Notes under the pieces: model-generated
What the model was told of the DNA's origin: nothing
Databases searched by the model: none
Seen by the model: the letters and a program-made list of their open reading frames with translations, nothing else
In this document: one piece after another, positions 59,686 through 64,000 of the stretch
Position numbering within the stretch: the first letter of the stretch is position 1
Layout: each line of letters begins with the position of its first letter
Assembly (NCBI RefSeq): GCF_001659605.2
Contig: NC_035170.2
Coordinates: 8,067,001-8,131,000 of the forward strand
Direction: 5' to 3'
DNA length: 64,000 bases
Source: Manihot esculenta
Lineage: Eukaryota; Streptophyta; Magnoliopsida; Malpighiales; Euphorbiaceae
Program-made: the position numbers and the translations under genes

Positions 59686-62600
59686 TTACACACTTTTAGT
59701 TGATTTATTTTTATTAATGAACCCTCCCACTGTTTTAAACCAACGCATAAGGTTCCGATGCTCCTTCACATAGAGCCATGCTTGGAGAAAATTAAAGAGG
59801 CTCTCATTCACCCCTCTTTCTTCAATGAAACTATGGAGTGCATCTCTCATCTTTTCGTCAAGTTCCCTGTCAATTATTCATCAGAATTTATCAATAAACC
59901 AAACACAGTTTACCCTTTTAAAGTTCTACACAATAATAATAAAAGAATAAAAATAAGTTTTCTAGCTGCACACCAGAACAAATTAACAAGTATCATGGAT
60001 CCAAAATATCCATTTCCGATTAGAGAGTAAATGCATGAATAGGTAAAATCTAAACAAGATAAGACCACTAGACAAAAATCACCCACAAGCAGAGACTAAA
60101 ATTTTGAAACTGCACTTCTTCCCAAAAATCATTAACAATGTTAGATAGAATGGATAAGCAGGGACTAAAATATTTTGACACCATGCTTCATAAAAAATTA
60201 TTGACATTCTTAAATAAAATTGACAAATAGTACAGCACATGAAGCAATCACCTTGTTATCAACAGCAATGTAAATTCAAAAAGACATAAATTTGCCTTCA
60301 ACTATAAATATATTCACAACATAGTCCCTAACTTTTAAACTTTAAAACATCAAGTGGAGGAAGTTAAGAAATCTGAAAGATAAAAAATTAAAAACTCTTT
60401 TTAAATTTGCTTTAAATGCAGAAACGATTATAAGCTGAGAGCCAAAAAGAGTTCAGTCTCAACAGGTCATAGAAGGCTGAAAAAATTAAAATTAAAAAAA
60501 TAATATAAAAAATTTATGGTGTGTGGCTCTACTCATTTATCTCAGCAGGACCCACTAATATCTCATATGGGATATAGGAATGGTTATTAAAGGTTACAAT
60601 CAGGTTTCCTGTCATAACAGCTTTTGCCACATAATGAATTTAAGAGCAGGGAGTGTGGAGTGGGATAAAAATGGAAAGGTTTTAAATCCATGCCATAAGC
60701 AAAACAACTAAGGTTAAACATAGAACAAACTAATGGAGAATATCCGTAAATAAGATTCTCCAATTACTGAAGAAATTAAAATAACAGAACATCAGCAATT
60801 ACAATCTTTTAAACCTCAAAGAAAAAGAAGGAACAAATTCAAACTCTTAAATTTTCACTCAAATTTCTGTATAACAACTTGTGAACTAAAAAGTCCAAGA
60901 CAATAACAAGATCAAACAGCAAAGAACCTTGCATCACTAGGTACATCTCGATAAAATTGCATCAATATGGGAAATTACAATTTATCTATTTATGTATTTG
61001 GTTTATAATGAGGTTATGAAGCAGCAAAATGGAATTGGCTACAAAATGGAAGGTAGCCCACAGCCCTTCCTTCTCATAACCCTCACCAGTGTGGCGAAAA
61101 CTTCCGGCATATTAGTGGGTTGGGAGGCTCAAACTAGGAAAACCAATTCAAACACTTCTTAAATCGTACAAGTAGACCAAGTTAAGCCAGATTGACATGT
61201 GTACAATAACGCATCCCTTCCTAAAAATAGATAAATAATGAAAGCTTTTGCAACAAAATAGCATCACGTTTCAAAAACTGGGCTGAAGAGTCAGTGTCAA
61301 ATAAATGCAATAAATAAAAATATATATCCCTGAAGGAAATGCACTATCTAAGACCAAGTTGTAATGGTGCAGTTATCTCAAATCACAGTAAAACTTTATT
61401 TCTTTTCCTCCCCATGCATGAGAAACTGATAACAGAACATAACATAATAGGAACATGTGTCAAAAAGATATGTGCAGAAGATTCATAGACAATGTGAAAT
61501 AAAATGAAAACGGATGGAAATAGATTCCCTGAAAGAAAATAAGGAACTTATAACCAAGCTGTTACTTAACAGTTATCTCTCATATCTTACTAAAACATAA
61601 TTTCTTTTCCTCCCCATGCATGAGAATTGGAACACAAGATTATGATGAGTCTATGTCATACTTCGTCTCCTCTATTCTTTTAAAACTTTCATTCCATAGT
61701 GAGTTGTGACCATTTAGCATAGCAGCAAGCTTACACTCTAAATTTGATACACAAATTCGGGATCCTGAATCAGTGTCACTTGACTAGAAGTTTCTCTTGA
61801 TTTGTTGTACTGTTCACACTTAAAAGAGTTAAATTCCTTTTCAACAATCACAGACATCACACCTTCCAATAAATCATAAGAATTACTAACCAAACAATAT
61901 TTAATTATCAACCAGTAAAAGAGAAACAAGAACCGCAACTCACCCAAAATGAGGGCCATTATATCCATATGGATCTTCAAGAAGCCTAGAATCATCAATC
62001 TTTGTTCTTAATGAAACAGAGTGAATTCCTAATGCATCTGGATACAGACCACAAAGAAAATGCAAAGATTTTTCCTGCCCAGGCTTTGACACATCCACAT
62101 GAAGGAATAACTGATTTATGTCATCCTCATCATCCTCCCCTCCACCTCCAGGTATTATATTGGCCAAGCGCATTACAGAGATATTAATTTCCTCATTTCC
62201 ATAGGTTCTATTGAGAACCGGGCCATTCCCATCGAGAGCTCCTTTCACTATGGTATAGGCTGATGGTGGGCTCACTTTCTACCAAGCATAAAAACAAATT
62301 AATATTTTGCTTTAAAACACATGTATACATATAAACATACTTCGAACATACAGAATCCCATCTAAATTAAACCAACAAAAATGCATACATCCATATGGAC
62401 ATGTATATGCTCTTCCTTAAGAAGCCTATACAATTCTTTTTTTTCTTTGGCATAATTGTCACCAGGATTCGAACTAGGATCTTACAAGCTCGTTGGTCAT
62501 AGAATTCTTAAAATCAATGAACCGAGAAAATCCCACATATTAAATTCCACTTAAAGACGTACATGATTAATCCATACGGGCCACCATTAAGTATAAAATA

Positions 62601-62798
62601 TGTGTTAAAATGGAAGAGTAAGCTGGATAAACGTACCGGAGGAGGATTCATTTTGGAAATTTCCAGATAGTGTTCTTTGAGAGAGCGGAGCAACATGGAG
62701 TCGACGGCATTGGAGATGTTGGTAGTAGAGCGACGATTTGCTATCATGCGCCAGAATGGCTGCCGCACAGCGCCTTCCGTTAACAATTTCCTCAACAT
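59686..62798 (-). CDS. Mitochondrial glycoprotein / MAM33 (p32) family protein, 3 exons, 225 aa
   Basis: Exons: 62798-62637, 62278-61944 and 59866-59686, GT..AG with matching phases (678 nt). The family (MAM33, p32/C1QBP) forms acidic trimers in the mitochondrial matrix and is linked to mitoribosome and respiratory function. Visible are the acidic loop GGGGEDDEDDINQLFLHVDV, SLHFLCGLYPDALGIHSVSL, and the C-terminal helix region LHSFIEERGVNESLFNFLQAWLYVKEHRNLMRWFKTVGGFI, all typical. The start at MLRKLLTEGA is a choice: the frame stays open to an ATG at 63086, which would add 96 Arg- and Pro-rich residues and could be a mitochondrial presequence. Intron 2 is 2.1 kb without recognised elements; intron 1 carries a SINE. 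Confidence 0.9.
62439..62501 (-). mobile_element. Partial SINE in intron 1 of the MAM33-like gene
   Basis: The minus strand has a box B-like AGTTCGAATCCTGG (62463-62476) followed by a short tail rich in A (T-rich at 62438-62450). AATTCTT flanks it on both sides (62432-62438 and 62504-62510). No box A is seen, so it is 5'-truncated. Confidence 0.6.
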
Positions 62799-63167
62799 GG
62801 CACTCTTTCTCGATTCCTCTATGTGCCTTTTGTTGGGGTTTTCAGGGCGATAATTAACCGGTACAAAGCCACTAATGTCGACGGGCGGCCGTTTATGACA
62901 GGGAGACAGAGAACAGCGAGAGAGTGCTGGATGGAGGCGCAGTGCAGCGCAGCATATAAGCGGAAGCGTTGTCGCCAAGGGGCTATAGCGGCGTGGTGCA
63001 GGAGTGCAAGTCTTTTCAGCAAATGAACGGAGACGACATACCGGGAATCCACAGATAGGTATCAGGGACTGGCGTATTCGTTTCATTCGAATAAAACGAC
63101 CGAGTTTTAACGCCTATTTATTTTGATGCTTTAAAGTACTAGCGTCTTTTTTTACAGAAATTTCAAA

Positions 63168-63186
63168 AATATATATATATATATAT
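63168..63186. repeat. TA microsatellite
   Basis: An uninterrupted run of about nine TA units upstream of the MAM33-like gene. Confidence 0.9.
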
Positions 63187-63318
63187 GTAATTTAACTGTT
63201 TTCACTTTAGAATTTAAATTTAAATTTGTATTAAAGTAATATCATAGATTATTTCACCATTAGTCAAAGACTATAAATAGTAGACTGTTTGAATTTGATA
63301 ATATTGGCATTTTAAAAA

Positions 63319-64000
63319 TGTAATACCCGGTTAGAGTCCGACATCGGAATTCTACTCTCCGGTGTAATTTAGGATGTCGGAACCCTCTAGAAGGGTAAGA
63401 TTTATATTTTTCTAAAGTCCTTGAGCATATTTTACTGTTTTAAGTATAAAAGGTAATGAGTTTTGAAAAGAAAAGCACCAAGGAAGAAATGTCAGGTTCG
63501 GCCGCCGAAGGTGAAGTTCGGCCGCCGAACATACATGAGTTTGGAATCACGTTAAGCCGCCGAAGGTGATCTGGCCAGCCACCTATAAAAGGCCCTAGAT
63601 CGGTGAATGGATAAGATTTTCTTTCCATCCACAGACAGAGGTGAGACTATGATCTTTCTTGGGTGATCTTCATGTTTTCTTTACATCTTTCAAAGTTTTG
63701 ATGAGTTTTCTTGATTGTTTAAAGGTTTTGAGCTAAAAAACCAAAGTTTTGAAGTGTGGAGACTTTGAGGGAGAGTTTCTTCATATCTCAACGTTGGAAT
63801 TGTTTATCCTCTCGTTTTCAAGAGGTAAGTAAAGATCCTGAACTTCTTTTCATGATTTATGCAAGTTTTATGGAGTTTTATGGGTAGAGATGCATGTTTA
63901 GGTTTATTTGAGGTTTTGGTTGCTTTGTGGTCAAAGCATGTATATGTGTTGTGTTGTGAGGTTTGTTGGGGTTTTAAGTTAGTTTTGGACCCCTTTGTGC
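63319..64000 (+). mobile_element. Start of a Tekay-type LTR (cut by window edge)
   Basis: TGTAATACCCGG at 63319 is the LTR start seen in reverse at 8081 and 10344. The LTR continues past the window end. Because it is in the same orientation as element A at the left edge but 62 kb away, it is a separate insertion. What follows cannot be judged. Confidence 0.9.
63497..63590 (+). promoter_or_regulatory. GCC-like repeat array and TATA box of the right-edge LTR
   Basis: TTCGGCCGCCGAA at 63497-63509 and 63517-63529, a half copy near 63554-63564, then TATAAAA at 63584-63590. The array lies 178-245 bases and the TATA 265 bases from the LTR start, close to the spacing in the other two copies. Confidence 0.7.

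Overview
The window is nuclear DNA of a eudicot plant. Four genes have GT..AG introns and their proteins resemble flowering-plant families. The intergenic and intronic DNA is AT-rich and full of LTR retrotransposons, TRIMs, MITEs, SINEs and a decayed plant pararetrovirus. The protein wording recalls Malpighiales/Euphorbiaceae (cassava, rubber tree), but that is an impression, not a search result.

Region 1 (1-11.3 kb) is a nest of Ty3/gypsy elements. A decayed Tat-lineage element on the minus strand carries a Tekay-type element B (minus), whose pol is in turn interrupted by a sister element A (plus). A 734-bp solo LTR with a perfect 5-bp target duplication sits elsewhere in the same Tat copy. 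The same LTR family recurs at 34.1 kb (fragment) and at the right edge (63.3 kb onward).

Region 2 (12.9-24.4 kb, plus) is an intact 14-exon gene for a peroxisomal 3-hydroxyisobutyryl-CoA hydrolase (CHY1 type, 387 aa, ending AKL). Its introns hold two TRIMs in opposite orientation and a nest of three LTR elements that stretches intron 11 to 6.1 kb.

Region 3 (24.4-34.9 kb) has no host gene I can support. It holds Tat-type pol and gag remnants, one possible long LTR and pyrimidine tracts.

Region 4 (34.9-51 kb, minus) has two genes. The first is a 9-exon HAD-family pyrimidine/7-methyl-GMP 5'-nucleotidase (304 aa, or 338 aa from an upstream start). The second is a 4-exon gene for a 749-aa NT-C2-domain protein of unknown function. 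Between them lie a Ty3-type LTR with the first codons of gag and a repeat shared with the 10.7-kb region.

Region 5 (51-58.6 kb) has no host gene. It holds several copies of one hAT-like MITE family, a stop-riddled endogenous pararetrovirus fragment and a tRNA-derived SINE.

Region 6 (59.7-62.8 kb, minus) is a 3-exon gene for a mitochondrial glycoprotein/MAM33 (p32) family protein. The window then ends inside another Tekay-type LTR.

The four genes have unrelated housekeeping roles and do not form a pathway. The clearest unusual signal is the LTR family at 5.7-8.1, 9.6-10.3 and 63.3 kb: each copy has an array of short GC-rich inverted repeats containing a GCC-box-like core just upstream of a TATA box.
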